Assembly (NCBI RefSeq): GCF_029839275.1
Contig: NZ_JAOCAH010000001.1
Span: 620,001-684,000, forward strand
Direction: 5' to 3'
Length of the DNA: 64,000 bases
From: Pseudomonas sp. GD03944
GTDB lineage: Bacteria > Pseudomonadota > Gammaproteobacteria > Pseudomonadales > Pseudomonadaceae
Part shown: positions 37,547 through 47,165 of the stretch, piece by piece
Position numbering within the stretch: position 1 is the stretch's first letter
Layout of the letters: every line of letters begins with the position of its first letter
Program-made: the position numbers and the translations under genes
The notes under the pieces: model-generated
Seen by the model: the letters and a program-made list of their open reading frames with translations, nothing else
Databases searched by the model: none
What the model was told of the DNA's origin: nothing

Positions 37547-38932
37547 TCAACCGCCCAGACCGGAAAATTCGACCCTTACCAGCAAGCCCTGTGGCTGCCC
37601 CTGATGCAGGCTGATGGCCGCCTGATGGGCGCGGCAGATCTCCCCGACGATGGCCAATCCCAGGCCGCTGCCTTGGGCCCGGCGCCGGTAGAAGCGCTCG
37701 AACACCCGCTCGTGCTCGTCCTCCGGAATCCCCGGCCCGTCGTCCTGCACCTCCAGCACACCAGGCGCCAGCACCCGCAGCACCACGTTGCCGCCTTCCG
37801 GCGTGTGGGCCAGGGCGTTGTCCACCAGGTTGCACAGCAGTTCGTTGAGCAGCGTCGGCTCGCCGCGTATCCACACCGAGTGCTCGGCCTCCAGGGCCAG
37901 GGCGATGCCCCTGGCATGGGCCAGCGGTGCCAGGGCCAGCCCCAGTTCGCGGGCCAGTTGGCTAAGGTCAAGGCGCATCGCGCCGCCCTCGGCGATCGCC
38001 CGGGCACCGCTTTCGATACGCGCCAGGGACAGCAACTGGTTGGCCAGGTGCGTCAGGCGATCGGTGTTCTGCGCCGCCTGCTGCAGGGTGCTGTGCCAGA
38101 CCTCGGGCTCCTGCGCGCGCAATCCCAGCTCGATCCGCGCCTTGAGCGCCGCCAGCGGCGTGCGCAACTCGTGGGAGGCATCGGCAATGAACTGCGATTG
38201 GCGCTCGAACAACCCGCGCAGCCGATGGTTGAACTGGTTCAGGGCATTCACCAGTGGCAGCAACTCCCGGGGCAAGCCCGTATCGGGCAGCGGCTGCAGG
38301 TCATCGCTGGCACGCTCGGCCACCGCGCGACGCAGCGCATCCAGCGGGCGCAACGCCGCGCTCACCGCCAGCCACACCAGCAACAGTGCGCTGAATGCCA
38401 GCAGCCCCATGCGCCACAGCGTGCCATAGAGCAGGTCCCGGGCCATGCGCTCGCGGGCGCCCTGGGTTTCCGCCACGCGGATTTCCACCATGCCCGTGAA
38501 GCCGGGTTCGCTGACCGGCTGCAGGAAGCTCACCACCCGCACGCCCTGATGGCGGTATTCGCCATCGTAGAACGTGGCCAGCGCGGGATAATCGTTGGTG
38601 CGTTGGGCGCCAGGCGGTGCGGCAGGCAGGTCTTCGTAGCCGGACACCAGCTCGCCGCCGGGGCCGATCACCTGGTAGTAGATGCGCCCGGCGCTGTCGT
38701 AGGCGAAGGTGTCCAGGGCGATGTAGGGCACGTTGGCGCTGAGCGTCCCTTCGACCGCGTAAAGGCCATCGGAAATCGCCCGGGCCGAGGCCAGCAGGGT
38801 GCGGTCATAGGCGGTATCGGCGGCGTGGCGGGCGCTCCAGTAGGCGCTCATGCTGCTGACCAGCAGGATCACCGTGAGCAGCAGGGCCAGCCGCCGGATC
38901 AGCCGTCCGCGCAGGCTGCCCGGCTTATCCAC
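37547..38932 (-). CDS. tctE: sensor histidine kinase TctE
   Basis: Inner-membrane sensor of the TctDE two-component system controlling tricarboxylate uptake. The 461-residue protein has helix 1 (13-30), a periplasmic sensor region (about 35-165), helix 2 (about 170-193) and a HAMP segment. The HisKA domain with phospho-acceptor His254 (SHELRTPL) and the ATPase domain (DNALAH N-box, DDGPGIP, GSGLGLAIV) follow. It overlaps tctD by 8 bp. The regulated opdH-tctCBA operon lies divergently beyond tctD. Confidence 0.93.
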   Translation of the reverse strand: MDKPGSLRGRLIRRLALLLTVILLVSSMSAYWSARHAADTAYDRTLLASARAISDGLYAVEGTLSANVPYIALDTFAYDSAGRIYYQVIGPGGELVSGYEDLPAAPPGAQRTNDYPALATFYDGEYRHQGVRVVSFLQPVSEPGFTGMVEIRVAETQGARERMARDLLYGTLWRMGLLAFSALLLVWLAVSAALRPLDALRRAVAERASDDLQPLPDTGLPRELLPLVNALNQFNHRLRGLFERQSQFIADASHELRTPLAALKARIELGLRAQEPEVWHSTLQQAAQNTDRLTHLANQLLSLARIESGARAIAEGGAMRLDLSQLARELGLALAPLAHARGIALALEAEHSVWIRGEPTLLNELLCNLVDNALAHTPEGGNVVLRVLAPGVLEVQDDGPGIPEDEHERVFERFYRRRAQGSGLGLAIVGEICRAHQAAISLHQGQPQGLLVRVEFSGLGG

Positions 38933-39596
38933 TCACGGCCTCCAGCAGGTAGCCCAGGCCGCGGAAGGTGACGATGCGCACCGCCGCCCCTTCGAGTTTC
39001 TTGCGCACCCGGTGGATGTAGATTTCGATGGCGTCGGCGCTGGCTTCCTCGTCCAGGCCGAACACCTGGGCCGCCAGTTGTTCCTTGCTCATCACCCGCC
39101 CGGGCCGGGCAATCATCGCCTCCAGCACCGCCTGTTCGCGGGAGGTCAGGTTGAGCACCTCCTCGCCGACACTGAAGCGCCGGGTGCTCAGGTCATAGGC
39201 CAGGTCGCCGCAACGCTGCACCTGCTCGCCGCCCAGCACGCTGCGGCGCAGCAGCGCCTTGACCCGCGCCTCCAGCTCGCTCAGCTCGAACGGCTTGGCC
39301 AGGTAATCGTCAGCCCCGAGGTTCAGGCCATGCACCCGGTCCTTCACCTCGCCGCGGGCAGTGAGCATCAGCACCGGCAGGGTCTTGCCCCGCTCGCGCA
39401 GGCGCGCCAGGACCTCGAAGCCGTCCATGCGCGGCAACCCGATATCGAGGATCGCCAGGGCGTATTCCTCGCTGCTCAGGGCCAGGTCCGCCGCCACCCC
39501 GTCGTGCAAGACATCCACCGTCCACCCGCCGCTCTTCAGCGCCTGGGCCACGCTTTCAGCCAACTGCGGGTGATCTTCGACCAGCAGAATTCGCAT
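38925..39596 (-). CDS. tctD: response regulator TctD (OmpR family)
   Basis: A 223-residue OmpR/PhoB-type regulator with receiver-domain acidic pair ED (residues 7-8), phospho-acceptor Asp51 (LAILDIGLPRMDG), Lys in the AKPFELSELEA switch, and a C-terminal winged helix (EEASADAIEIYIHRVRKKLEG). The ATG at 39596 with GGAG at good spacing is preferred to the upstream TTG and ATG. Divergent from opdH; direct repeats in the gap are candidate binding sites. Confidence 0.93.
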   Translation of the reverse strand: MRILLVEDHPQLAESVAQALKSGGWTVDVLHDGVAADLALSSEEYALAILDIGLPRMDGFEVLARLRERGKTLPVLMLTARGEVKDRVHGLNLGADDYLAKPFELSELEARVKALLRRSVLGGEQVQRCGDLAYDLSTRRFSVGEEVLNLTSREQAVLEAMIARPGRVMSKEQLAAQVFGLDEEASADAIEIYIHRVRKKLEGAAVRIVTFRGLGYLLEAVSG

Positions 39597-39656
39597 CGCC
39601 ATCTCCAACTGAATCGACGCCGTCGGCCGTCATCGGCCCCGTCGCCCGTAGATTCG

Positions 39657-39687
39657 AGCGCAGGAGTTTACAGACGTCTCCTGCGCT
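39657..39687. promoter_or_regulatory. 10-bp inverted repeat in the tctD-opdH gap
   Basis: AGCGCAGGAG (39657-39666) and CTCCTGCGCT (39678-39687) with an 11-bp spacer. It could be an operator or a hairpin in the tctD leader. Nothing else confirms either. Confidence 0.4.
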
Positions 39688-39717
39688 GTGAATCGCCCAA
39701 ATGCCGGCCCGGAAAAA

Positions 39718-39744
39718 CTTTCAGTGCTGAAAGGCTGGCGAAAG
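39718..39744 (+). promoter_or_regulatory. candidate TctD boxes upstream of opdH
   Basis: A palindrome CTTTCAG-TG-CTGAAAG (39718-39733) overlaps a direct repeat GAAAG at 39729 and 39740 (11 bp apart, one helical turn, as bound by OmpR-type dimers). A -10-like TAGCAT follows at 39755, which places the repeats over the -35 region. Position and periodicity fit activation of opdH by TctD; inference only. Confidence 0.45.
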
Positions 39745-39846
39745 CTTCACCCCCTAGCATCGCTCCAGGGTGGCTCGATCCACCCGCCAGAACGGTCCGC
39801 GCAGTGGTGCACGGCCGTGACAAAAACAAAAAACGGAGACCACACG

Positions 39847-41112
39847 ATGCCCATCGCATCCCGTCAGGCACGTTCGCCTGCTCACCTGCTCAGCCTAGCT
39901 GTATCCACTGCCTTGCTCGCTCCCTCGGCCCACGCCGCCTTCATCGAAGACAGCTCCGCCAGCCTCACGACCACCAATATCTACCTGAACCGTGATTTCC
40001 GCGAAGGCACTGGCCAGAACAAGCGCGAGGAATGGGGCCAGGGTTTCCTGCTCGACCTCCAGTCCGGCTACACCGACGGCACCGTCGGCTTCGGCGTCGA
40101 CGCCCTGGGCATGCTGGGTCTCAAGCTGGACTCCGGCGGTGGCCGCACCGGCACCGATCTGCTGCCCGTGCAGGATGACGGTGGCACCCCGGATCAGTTC
40201 GCCCGCCTGGGCATGACCGCCAAGGTCAAGGTCTCCGAAACCGAATTCCGCTACGGCTCACACATCCCCGAACTGCCGGTGGTCAAGGCCAGCGACAGCC
40301 GCCTGCTGCCGCAGGTCTTCGAAGGCGGCCTGCTGACCTCCTCCGAACTCGACGGCCTGACCTTCACCGGCGGGCGCCTGGACAAGGTCATCGACCGCGC
40401 TTCCACCAACTCCGAAGACATCGTGCTCAACAGCAAGAACGGGCGCTTCGCCGGTGGCATCACCGCCGACCACCTGGACCTCGCCGGCCTCGACTACGCC
40501 TTCAGCAAGGGCGTGACCGGGCGCTACTACTTCGCCGAGCTGGACGACATCTACCGCCAGCACTTCTTCGGCCTGCAGACCACCCACGCCCTAGGCAACG
40601 GCGTGCTCACCGCCGACCTGCGCCTGAGCATCAGCGACGACACCGGCGCCTCCAACGCCGGCAAGATCGACAACCGCGCCCTCAACGGCCTGGTCAGCTA
40701 CGCCATCGCCGGCCACAAGTTCGGCCTGGGCTACCAGGACATGAGCGGCGACACCGGCTTCGCCTACATCGATGGCAGCGACCCGTTCCTGGTCAACTTC
40801 GTGCAGATCAACGACTTCGCCAACGCCGACGAGCGCTCCTGGCAAGCCCGCTACGACTTCGACTTCGCCAAGGTCGGTATCCCCGGCCTGAGCTTCATGA
40901 CCCGCTACATCAGCGGCGACGACGCGAAGATCGCCGGCAGCACCCAGACCGGCGGCGAGTGGGAACGCAACACCGAAATCAAATACGTGGTCCAGAGCGG
41001 CGCGCTGAAAGACGTCTACGTCCGCCTGCGCAACGCCAGCTTCCGCTCCGACTTCGCCCGGGACGCGGACGAAAACCGGATCATCGTCGGCTACACACTG
41101 CCGATCTGGTAA
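39847..41112 (+). CDS. opdH: OprD-family outer-membrane porin OpdH (tricarboxylates)
   Basis: A 421-residue OprD-family monomeric channel. The signal peptide covers residues 1-30 (cleaved after AHA, before AFIEDS). The family opening TTTNIYLNRDFREG, GFLLDLQSGYTDGTVGFGVD and GGRTGTDLLP are clear, and the chain ends YTLPIW (aromatic terminus). It is placed as OpdH because it directly precedes tctCBA and is divergent from tctDE, the P. aeruginosa arrangement for cis-aconitate/tricarboxylate uptake. Confidence 0.92.
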   Translation: MPIASRQARSPAHLLSLAVSTALLAPSAHAAFIEDSSASLTTTNIYLNRDFREGTGQNKREEWGQGFLLDLQSGYTDGTVGFGVDALGMLGLKLDSGGGRTGTDLLPVQDDGGTPDQFARLGMTAKVKVSETEFRYGSHIPELPVVKASDSRLLPQVFEGGLLTSSELDGLTFTGGRLDKVIDRASTNSEDIVLNSKNGRFAGGITADHLDLAGLDYAFSKGVTGRYYFAELDDIYRQHFFGLQTTHALGNGVLTADLRLSISDDTGASNAGKIDNRALNGLVSYAIAGHKFGLGYQDMSGDTGFAYIDGSDPFLVNFVQINDFANADERSWQARYDFDFAKVGIPGLSFMTRYISGDDAKIAGSTQTGGEWERNTEIKYVVQSGALKDVYVRLRNASFRSDFARDADENRIIVGYTLPIW

Positions 41113-41141
41113 CCCACAATAAGAATTCAGAGGAAAACACC

Positions 41142-42122
41142 ATGAAAACTGCCTTTTCGCGTATTGCCCTGGCGGCGGCCTGCATGGCCTTCGCCGGCCC
41201 CCTGCTCGCCGACGAGCCGCGCCGCCCCGAATGCATCGCCCCGGCCGCACCGGGCGGCGGCTTCGACCTGACCTGCAAGCTGGCACAGAGCGCCCTCCTG
41301 GAAGGCAAGCTGCTGAAATCGCCAATGCGCGTGACCTACATGCCCGGCGGCGTCGGCGCGGTCGCCTACAACGCGGTGGTGGCCCAGCGTCCGTCCGAGG
41401 CCGGCACCATCACCGCCTTTTCCAGCGGCTCGCTGCTGAACCTGGCCCAGGGCAAGTTCGGCCGTTTCGACGAGAACGCCGTGAAGTGGCTGGCCGGCGT
41501 CGGCACCAGCTACGGCGCCCTGGCCGTGCGCCAGGACTCGCCGTACAAGACCCTCGACGACCTGGTCAAGGCACTCAAGGAAAACCCGGGCAAGGTGGTG
41601 ATCGGCTCCGGCGGCACCGTCGGCAGCCAGGACTGGATGCAGACCGCCCTGATCGCCCGCGCCGCCGGCATCAACCCGCGCGAACTGCGCTACGTGGCAA
41701 TGGAAGGCGGTGGTGAGCTGGCCACCGCCCTGCTCGGTGGCCACATCCAGGTCGCCAGTACCGACATCTCCGACTCCGTGCCGCACATCGAGAGCGGCGA
41801 CATGCGCATCCTCGCGGTGTTCTCCGAAGAGCGCCTGCCGGGCGACGTGGTCGAGTCCATCCCGACCGCCAAGGAACAGGGCTTCGACGTGGTCTGGCCG
41901 GTGATCCGTGGCTTCTACCTGGGCCCGAAGGTCAGCGACGAAGCCTACACCTGGTGGAAGAACTCCTTCGACCAGCTGCTGGCCTCGGAAGACTTCGCCA
42001 AGCTGCGTGAGCAGCGCGAGCTGTACCCCTTCGCCATGACCGGCGACGAACTGGACGCCTACGTGAAAAAGCAGGTCGCCCAGTACAAGGATCTGGCTCA
42101 GGAATTCGGCCTGATCCAGTGA
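41142..42122 (+). CDS. tctC: tripartite tricarboxylate transporter substrate-binding protein TctC
   Basis: Periplasmic binding protein of the TTT family, 326 residues, signal peptide 1-23 (cleaved after LLA). Family motifs ECIAPAAPGGGFDLTCK (ligand carboxylate loop), MPGGVGAVAYN and GSGGTVGSQDW are present. The start at 41142 follows GAGGA. Works with TctA/TctB for citrate-like substrates. Confidence 0.95.
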   Translation: MKTAFSRIALAAACMAFAGPLLADEPRRPECIAPAAPGGGFDLTCKLAQSALLEGKLLKSPMRVTYMPGGVGAVAYNAVVAQRPSEAGTITAFSSGSLLNLAQGKFGRFDENAVKWLAGVGTSYGALAVRQDSPYKTLDDLVKALKENPGKVVIGSGGTVGSQDWMQTALIARAAGINPRELRYVAMEGGGELATALLGGHIQVASTDISDSVPHIESGDMRILAVFSEERLPGDVVESIPTAKEQGFDVVWPVIRGFYLGPKVSDEAYTWWKNSFDQLLASEDFAKLREQRELYPFAMTGDELDAYVKKQVAQYKDLAQEFGLIQ

Positions 42123-42128
42123 CCCTGG

Positions 42129-42175
42129 GTGGGAGGCGCTTCAGCCGCGACCATCGCCGCTGAAGCGCCTCCCAC
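42129..42175. repeat. perfect extragenic inverted repeat in the tctC-tctB gap
   Basis: 17-bp perfect arms GTGGGAGGCGCTTCAGC / GCTGAAGCGCCTCCCAC (42129-42145, 42159-42175) with a 13-base loop, 7 bp after the tctC stop. As an RNA stem it could protect the opdH-tctC message and raise binding-protein levels over the membrane subunits. Confidence 0.85.
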
Positions 42176-42290
42176 GAACCGCAACGACAACACCGTTCCA
42201 CCCCTCAACTGCCTGGAGCCGCGCGCTCACGGGCTGGCGTCGTTCGCGCCAGAAACCCCGCAGGCATCAGCAAACCACGAGGACCTCCTC

Positions 42291-42746
42291 ATGTCTCAAC
42301 GAATATTCGGTGTGGTGCTGCTCCTGGCCTGCGTGGCCTTGGGCATCGTTGCCTGGGGCTACCACGCCCCCTTCTCCTATGAGCCGGTCGGCCCCCGCGC
42401 CTACCCGATGCTGCTGCTGATCCTGATGGGGCTCGGGGCGATCTACCTGCTGGCCAAACCGGCCAGCGCCACGGCGCACAGTGATGAGCCGCCGCTGGAC
42501 AGGCACGTCATTCGCAAGGTGGTCGGCTGCGTGGTGCTGCTCACCATCTACGCCGCCCTGTTCGAACCGCTCGGTTTCATCCTCGCCAGCCTGGTCTTCG
42601 GCATCGCCATGGCCCGCCTGTACGAAGGCACCTGGATCGCCAGCGTGGTGTCCGGCGTGGCGCTGGCCATCGGTCTGTACGTGCTGTTCGACAAAGTCCT
42701 CGATGTGCCCCTGCCCCTCGGCATCCTGTCCGGCCTGGAGATCTGA
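42291..42746 (+). CDS. tctB: tripartite tricarboxylate transporter small membrane subunit TctB
   Basis: A 151-residue protein with four predicted transmembrane helices and the TctB pattern (GPRAYPMLLLILMGLGAIYLL; LFEPLGFILASLVFGIAM). It is the small membrane partner of TctA in the proton/sodium-driven TTT system. Start at 42291 after GAGGACC; tctA starts 3 bp after its stop. Confidence 0.92.
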   Translation: MSQRIFGVVLLLACVALGIVAWGYHAPFSYEPVGPRAYPMLLLILMGLGAIYLLAKPASATAHSDEPPLDRHVIRKVVGCVVLLTIYAALFEPLGFILASLVFGIAMARLYEGTWIASVVSGVALAIGLYVLFDKVLDVPLPLGILSGLEI

Positions 42747-42749
42747 CCC

Positions 42750-44264
42750 ATGGATACATTCGCCTACCTGGGCCAAGGCTTCGGCGTTGCCCTGAGCCCC
42801 TACAACCTGTTCACCGCCCTGTGCGGCACACTGATCGGCACCGTCGTCGGCCTGCTGCCGGGCCTGGGCCCGATCAACGGCGTGGCGCTGCTGATCCCCA
42901 TCGCCTTCGCCCTCGGCCTGCCGCCGGAAACCGCGCTGATCCTGCTCGCCGCGGTGTACCTGGGCTGCGAATACGGCGGCCGCATTTCCTCGATCCTGCT
43001 GAACATCCCGGGCGAAGCCTCGGCGGTGATGACCACCCTCGACGGCTACCCGCTGGCGCGCCAGGGCAAGGCTGGCGTGGCCCTGTCCATCTCGGCCTGG
43101 AGCTCCTTCATCGGCGGTCTGATGGCCACCTGCGGCGTGGTGATCTTCGCCCCGCTGCTGGCCAAGTGGGCCGTGGCCTTCGGCCCCGCCGAGTACTTCG
43201 TGCTGATGGTGTTCGCCATCGTCTGCCTGGCCGGCATGGCCGGCAACAAACCGATGAAGACGGCCATCGCCGCCTGTATCGGCCTGTTCCTGTCCTGCGT
43301 CGGCATCGACTCCAACAGCGGCGTGTACCGCTTCACCTTCGGCAGCCTCGGCCTGAGCGACGGCATCCAGTTCGTGGTGCTGGTCCTGGGCCTGTTCTCG
43401 GTCAGCGAGATCCTGGTCTTGCTGGAACGCACCCACCACGGCCAGAAGGCCCTGGATGCCAGTGGCCGGATGCTGTTCAACGTCAAGGAAGGGATGTCGG
43501 TGCTGGGCACCAACCTGCGCAGCGGCGCGGTCGGGTTCTTCCTGGGCATCCTGCCGGGTGCCGGTGCGACCCTGGCCAGCGCCGTGGCGTACATGAGCGA
43601 AAAACGCCTGGCCCTGAAAGACAACAAGTTCGGTGACGGTGACCTGCGTGGCCTGGCCGCTCCGGAAACCGCCAACAGCGCCTCGGCCTGCGGTTCCATG
43701 GTGCCGATGCTGACCCTGGGCGTGCCCGGTTCCGGCACCACCGCGGTGATGCTCGGCGCCCTGACCCTGTACAACATCACCCCGGGCCCGCTGCTGTTCC
43801 GCGACCAGCCGGACATCGTCTGGGGCCTGATCGCCTCGCTGTTCGTGGCCAACATCATGCTGATCGTGATGAACGTGCCGATGATCAAGATCTTCACCAA
43901 GATCCTCGCCGTGCCCTACTGGGCGCTGGTGCCGGCCATCGCCATCATCACCTCGATCGGCGTGTACGCAATCCACGCCACGGCCTTCGACCTGTACCTG
44001 ATGATCGGCATCGGGGTCGCCGGCTACATCCTGCGCAAGATGGACTTCCCGCTGTCGGCGATCCTGCTGGGTTTCATCCTCGGCGGGCTGATGGAGCAGA
44101 ACCTGCGCCGCGCCCTGTCGATCTCCAACGGCGAGCTGGGCATCCTGTTCGCCAGCCCGATCACCTGGGGCGTCTGGACCCTGATCGTCGGCATGATCGC
44201 CCTGCCCTTCTACCGCAGCTGGCGCAAGCGCAGTCAACGCAAGGCCGAACTGGCCAATGCCTGA
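42750..44264 (+). CDS. tctA: tripartite tricarboxylate transporter large membrane subunit TctA
   Basis: A 504-residue integral membrane protein with about twelve helices; translocation subunit of the TTT transporter. The family motifs GLLPGLGPINGVALLIP near residue 35 and GILPGAGATLASAVAY near residue 265 form the pseudo-repeat thought to bind substrate. Ends 8 bp inside the next gene. Confidence 0.95.
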   Translation: MDTFAYLGQGFGVALSPYNLFTALCGTLIGTVVGLLPGLGPINGVALLIPIAFALGLPPETALILLAAVYLGCEYGGRISSILLNIPGEASAVMTTLDGYPLARQGKAGVALSISAWSSFIGGLMATCGVVIFAPLLAKWAVAFGPAEYFVLMVFAIVCLAGMAGNKPMKTAIAACIGLFLSCVGIDSNSGVYRFTFGSLGLSDGIQFVVLVLGLFSVSEILVLLERTHHGQKALDASGRMLFNVKEGMSVLGTNLRSGAVGFFLGILPGAGATLASAVAYMSEKRLALKDNKFGDGDLRGLAAPETANSASACGSMVPMLTLGVPGSGTTAVMLGALTLYNITPGPLLFRDQPDIVWGLIASLFVANIMLIVMNVPMIKIFTKILAVPYWALVPAIAIITSIGVYAIHATAFDLYLMIGIGVAGYILRKMDFPLSAILLGFILGGLMEQNLRRALSISNGELGILFASPITWGVWTLIVGMIALPFYRSWRKRSQRKAELANA

Positions 44265-45294
44265 CCCATCGTTCAACCCGAAACACCCGCGTCACTGGTG
44301 GCTCACGCCACTGGTGGGCGCGGTCGGCGGGTACCTGGCCAGCCTCATCGGCTGGCCATTGCCATGGATCATCGGCTCGCTGCTGGCAGTGATCGCCCTG
44401 CGCTGCAGTGGCGTGCTCAGCCGCGAGATGCCCGGTGGTCGCCAGGCCGGTCAATGGCTGGTGGCCACCGGCATCGGCCTGCACTTCACCAGCGAGGTGC
44501 TGGAACAAGTGCTGAGCAACATGGCGATCATCGTCCTCGGCGTGCTCGCCACCCTGCTGCTCAGCGTCATCGGCATCGCCGGCCTGCGCCGCGCCGGGGT
44601 CGACCGGGCCACGGCGTTCTTCGCCAGCATGCCCGGCGGCGCCAGCGAAATGGTCAACCTGTCCCTGCGCCATGGCGCGCAACCGGCGCGCATCGCGGCG
44701 GCGCACAGCATGCGCCTGCTGCTGGTGGTGCTGCTGATTCCAGCTCTGTTCACCTGGGGCCTGCCGGCCATGGAGCCACCACCGGCAGCCGCCGTGGACT
44801 GGACCTGGCTGGCCATCCTGCTGCCGGCCGGCGCGCTGGTGGCGGTGCTCTGGCGCAAGTCGGGGCAACCCAACCCGTGGATGCTCGGCCCGCTGACCCT
44901 GTGCGCGGCGGCGGCCGTCACCTTCGACCTGCACATCGGCATGCCCCAGGGCGTCGGTCAGTTCGGCCAGTGGCTGATCGGCTGCGCCCTGGGCTGTCAC
45001 TTCGACCGGGCGTTCTTCCGCAGCGCCCCGGGCTTCCTGGCGCGGGTGCTGCTGTTCACCCTGCTGGCGATGGTCTGCACCGCACTGTGCGGTGGCCTGA
45101 TCGGCTGGCTGGCGGGCATCGATTCGGTGTCGCTGGTGCTCGGCATGATGCCCGGCGGCATCACCGAACTGTCCCTGACCGCCGAAGCGCTGCACCTGTC
45201 GGTGGCCCTGGTCACCGCCCTGCAGGCCTTGCGGCTGTTCATGGTGATGTTCCTCGCCGAACCCCTGTTCCGGTTCTGGCAACGCAACGCATGA
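44257..45294 (+). CDS. AbrB-family membrane protein
   Basis: A 345-residue polytopic protein of the AbrB/ammonia-monooxygenase-like family, two repeats of five or more helices each with a PGG motif (ASMPGGASEMVNLSL near residue 128; GMMPGGITELSLTAEAL near residue 295). Function is unproven; the overlap with tctA (8 bp) means it is made with the tricarboxylate system, perhaps as an exporter or accessory. Confidence 0.85.
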   Translation: MPDPSFNPKHPRHWWLTPLVGAVGGYLASLIGWPLPWIIGSLLAVIALRCSGVLSREMPGGRQAGQWLVATGIGLHFTSEVLEQVLSNMAIIVLGVLATLLLSVIGIAGLRRAGVDRATAFFASMPGGASEMVNLSLRHGAQPARIAAAHSMRLLLVVLLIPALFTWGLPAMEPPPAAAVDWTWLAILLPAGALVAVLWRKSGQPNPWMLGPLTLCAAAAVTFDLHIGMPQGVGQFGQWLIGCALGCHFDRAFFRSAPGFLARVLLFTLLAMVCTALCGGLIGWLAGIDSVSLVLGMMPGGITELSLTAEALHLSVALVTALQALRLFMVMFLAEPLFRFWQRNA

Positions 45295-45328
45295 GGACGG
45301 GCCACTGTGGTGGCCACGAACCTCCTTT

Positions 45329-45355
45329 AGCCCGCCTTCGTGCGGGCTCTTTTTT
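45329..45355 (+). terminator. Rho-independent terminator of the opdH-tctCBA operon
   Basis: 7-bp arms AGCCCGC (45329-45335) and GCGGGCT (45342-45348), loop CTTCGT, then C and six T. It ends the tricarboxylate operon 35 bp after the AbrB-family gene. Confidence 0.92.
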
Positions 45356-45434
45356 AGCGGATATTTCAGTCCCGACCTCAGCCCTGCTCGACCGGTCTAA
45401 CCTCAGGTCATTTCCTGAACGAGGCCGTGCACGG

Positions 45435-46283
45435 ATGAAACGCCCGCTCCTGCTACTCCTGATCCTGAGCCTGCTGAGCGCCTGCAGCAGCGTCGGCCTG
45501 GCCTACCGCAACCTCGACTGGCTGATTCCCTGGCGCCTGAACGACTACCTGACCCTTACCAGCGAGCAGAAGGCCTGGCTCAAACCGCGCATCCAGGCGC
45601 ACCTGGCCTGGCATTGCAGCACCGAGCTGCCCCATACCCTGGGCCTGCTGGAACACGCCAGAACCCTGCTGGCGCAGCCCGAGGGCGCCAGCCCCGAGCA
45701 GTTCGGCGAGCAGCTGGCCGAGTTCGATGCCGCGGTCAAACGCATCGCCGTGCAGATCACCCCCACCGCCATCGAGCTGCTGCAGGGCCTCAACCCGAAA
45801 CAGGTGGCCGAACTCCAAGCGGCCATCGATGAAGACAACCAGGAGGACCGCCAGGACTTTCTCGAACCCGAGCTGGCGGTGCAGATCACCGAGCGCGCCG
45901 AGCGCATGGAAGAACGCCTGCGTCCCTGGTTCGGCCGGCTGAGCGAGGCGCAGCAGGCGCGCATCCTGCAATGGTCAACGGGGCTGGGCGAACAGAACCG
46001 GATCTGGCTGGAGAACCGCCAGCAGTGGCAGCAGGCGTTCAGCCAGACGCTGGACGCACGCAAGGGTGCGGATTTCAGCGAACGCATGACGCGCCTGCTG
46101 CAGGACCGCGAGGCCTTCTACACCGACGCCTACCGCGCGGCCTATCCGAAGACCCGGGCAGCGCTGGCCACCCTGTTCAGCGACCTGCTCGGCAGTGCTG
46201 ACGCCAAGCAGCGCGAACGCCTCGACCACCGCCTGCGCGACCTGCACCGCGACCTCGCCGCACAGGCCTGCAGCACTGGTTAG
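45435..46283 (+). CDS. DUF6279 lipoprotein
   Basis: A 282-residue lipoprotein (lipobox LLSAC, lipidated Cys16) with an all-helical mature part: [30 protein letters not shown] at its start is typical of DUF6279. Function unknown; envelope location inferred from the lipobox. It lies after the tct terminator and its stop overlaps the ung stop on the other strand by 4 bp. Confidence 0.85.
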   Translation: MKRPLLLLLILSLLSACSSVGLAYRNLDWLIPWRLNDYLTLTSEQKAWLKPRIQAHLAWHCSTELPHTLGLLEHARTLLAQPEGASPEQFGEQLAEFDAAVKRIAVQITPTAIELLQGLNPKQVAELQAAIDEDNQEDRQDFLEPELAVQITERAERMEERLRPWFGRLSEAQQARILQWSTGLGEQNRIWLENRQQWQQAFSQTLDARKGADFSERMTRLLQDREAFYTDAYRAAYPKTRAALATLFSDLLGSADAKQRERLDHRLRDLHRDLAAQACSTG

Positions 46284-46972
46284 AGCGGCGGCAGGCGCCA
46301 GTCGATAGTGGGCAACCCGTGCTGATTCAGGAACTTGTTGGTATGGCTGAAATGGCCATTGCCGATGAACCCGCGGTGCGCCGACAAAGGCGACGGATGG
46401 GGAGACTTGAGCACTAGGTGTTTGCTGGTGTCGATCAGCTTTTCCTTGCTCTGGGCATGACTGCCCCACAACAGGAACACCAGGCGCGACTGGTGCTGGC
46501 TGACCACCTCGATCACCTTGTCAGTGAAGAACTGCCAGCCCTTGCCCGCATGGGAACCGGCGTTGGCCCGCTCCACCGTCAGCGAGGTGTTGAGCAGCAG
46601 CACGCCCTGCTCCGCCCAGGACTGCAGGTAGCCGTGGGGCGCGATGTCGATGTTCAGGTCGCGCTTGAGCTCCTTGTAGATGTTCACCAGCGAGGGCGGC
46701 GTGGCCACCCCCGGCTGCACCGAGAAGCACAGGCCGTGGGCCTGGCCGGGACCGTGGTAGGGGTCCTGGCCGATGATTACCACCTTCACCTGGTCCAGCG
46801 GCGTGGAATTCAGCGCATTGAAGATCAACGAACCCGGCGGGTAGATCTCCTTGCCGGCGGCCTTCTCCTGCCGCAGGAAATCGCCCAGCGCCTTCATGTA
46901 GGGCTTGTCGAATTCCTCGTGCAGGGCCTGTTTCCAGCCGGCTTCGAGCTTGACGTTATCTGCAGCGGACAT
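46280..46972 (-). CDS. ung: uracil-DNA glycosylase
   Basis: Excises uracil from DNA as the first step of base-excision repair. The 230-residue product has the water-activating Asp in [13 protein letters not shown] (near residue 67), the uracil-binding LLNTSLTV, and the DNA-intercalating [11 protein letters not shown] loop. The start at 46972 gives the family N-terminus; upstream codons are not supported. Confidence 0.97.
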   Translation of the reverse strand: MSAADNVKLEAGWKQALHEEFDKPYMKALGDFLRQEKAAGKEIYPPGSLIFNALNSTPLDQVKVVIIGQDPYHGPGQAHGLCFSVQPGVATPPSLVNIYKELKRDLNIDIAPHGYLQSWAEQGVLLLNTSLTVERANAGSHAGKGWQFFTDKVIEVVSQHQSRLVFLLWGSHAQSKEKLIDTSKHLVLKSPHPSPLSAHRGFIGNGHFSHTNKFLNQHGLPTIDWRLPPL

Positions 46973-47165
46973 GCGTGATTCCTGGAACACAAAACGAAGG
47001 CCGTACGTTAGGGGCTGGCGGCGCCTCAACGCAAGTCGCGCCGCCGAGTAATTTCCAGTAGCGCACGCCACGCTCGTGATGCCCGACCATCACACCGCTG
47101 GATGCAGATTGCCGGATCGCCCGGCGCGGCCAAGACTGGGAAACATCCCCCTCCGGAGACTGACC

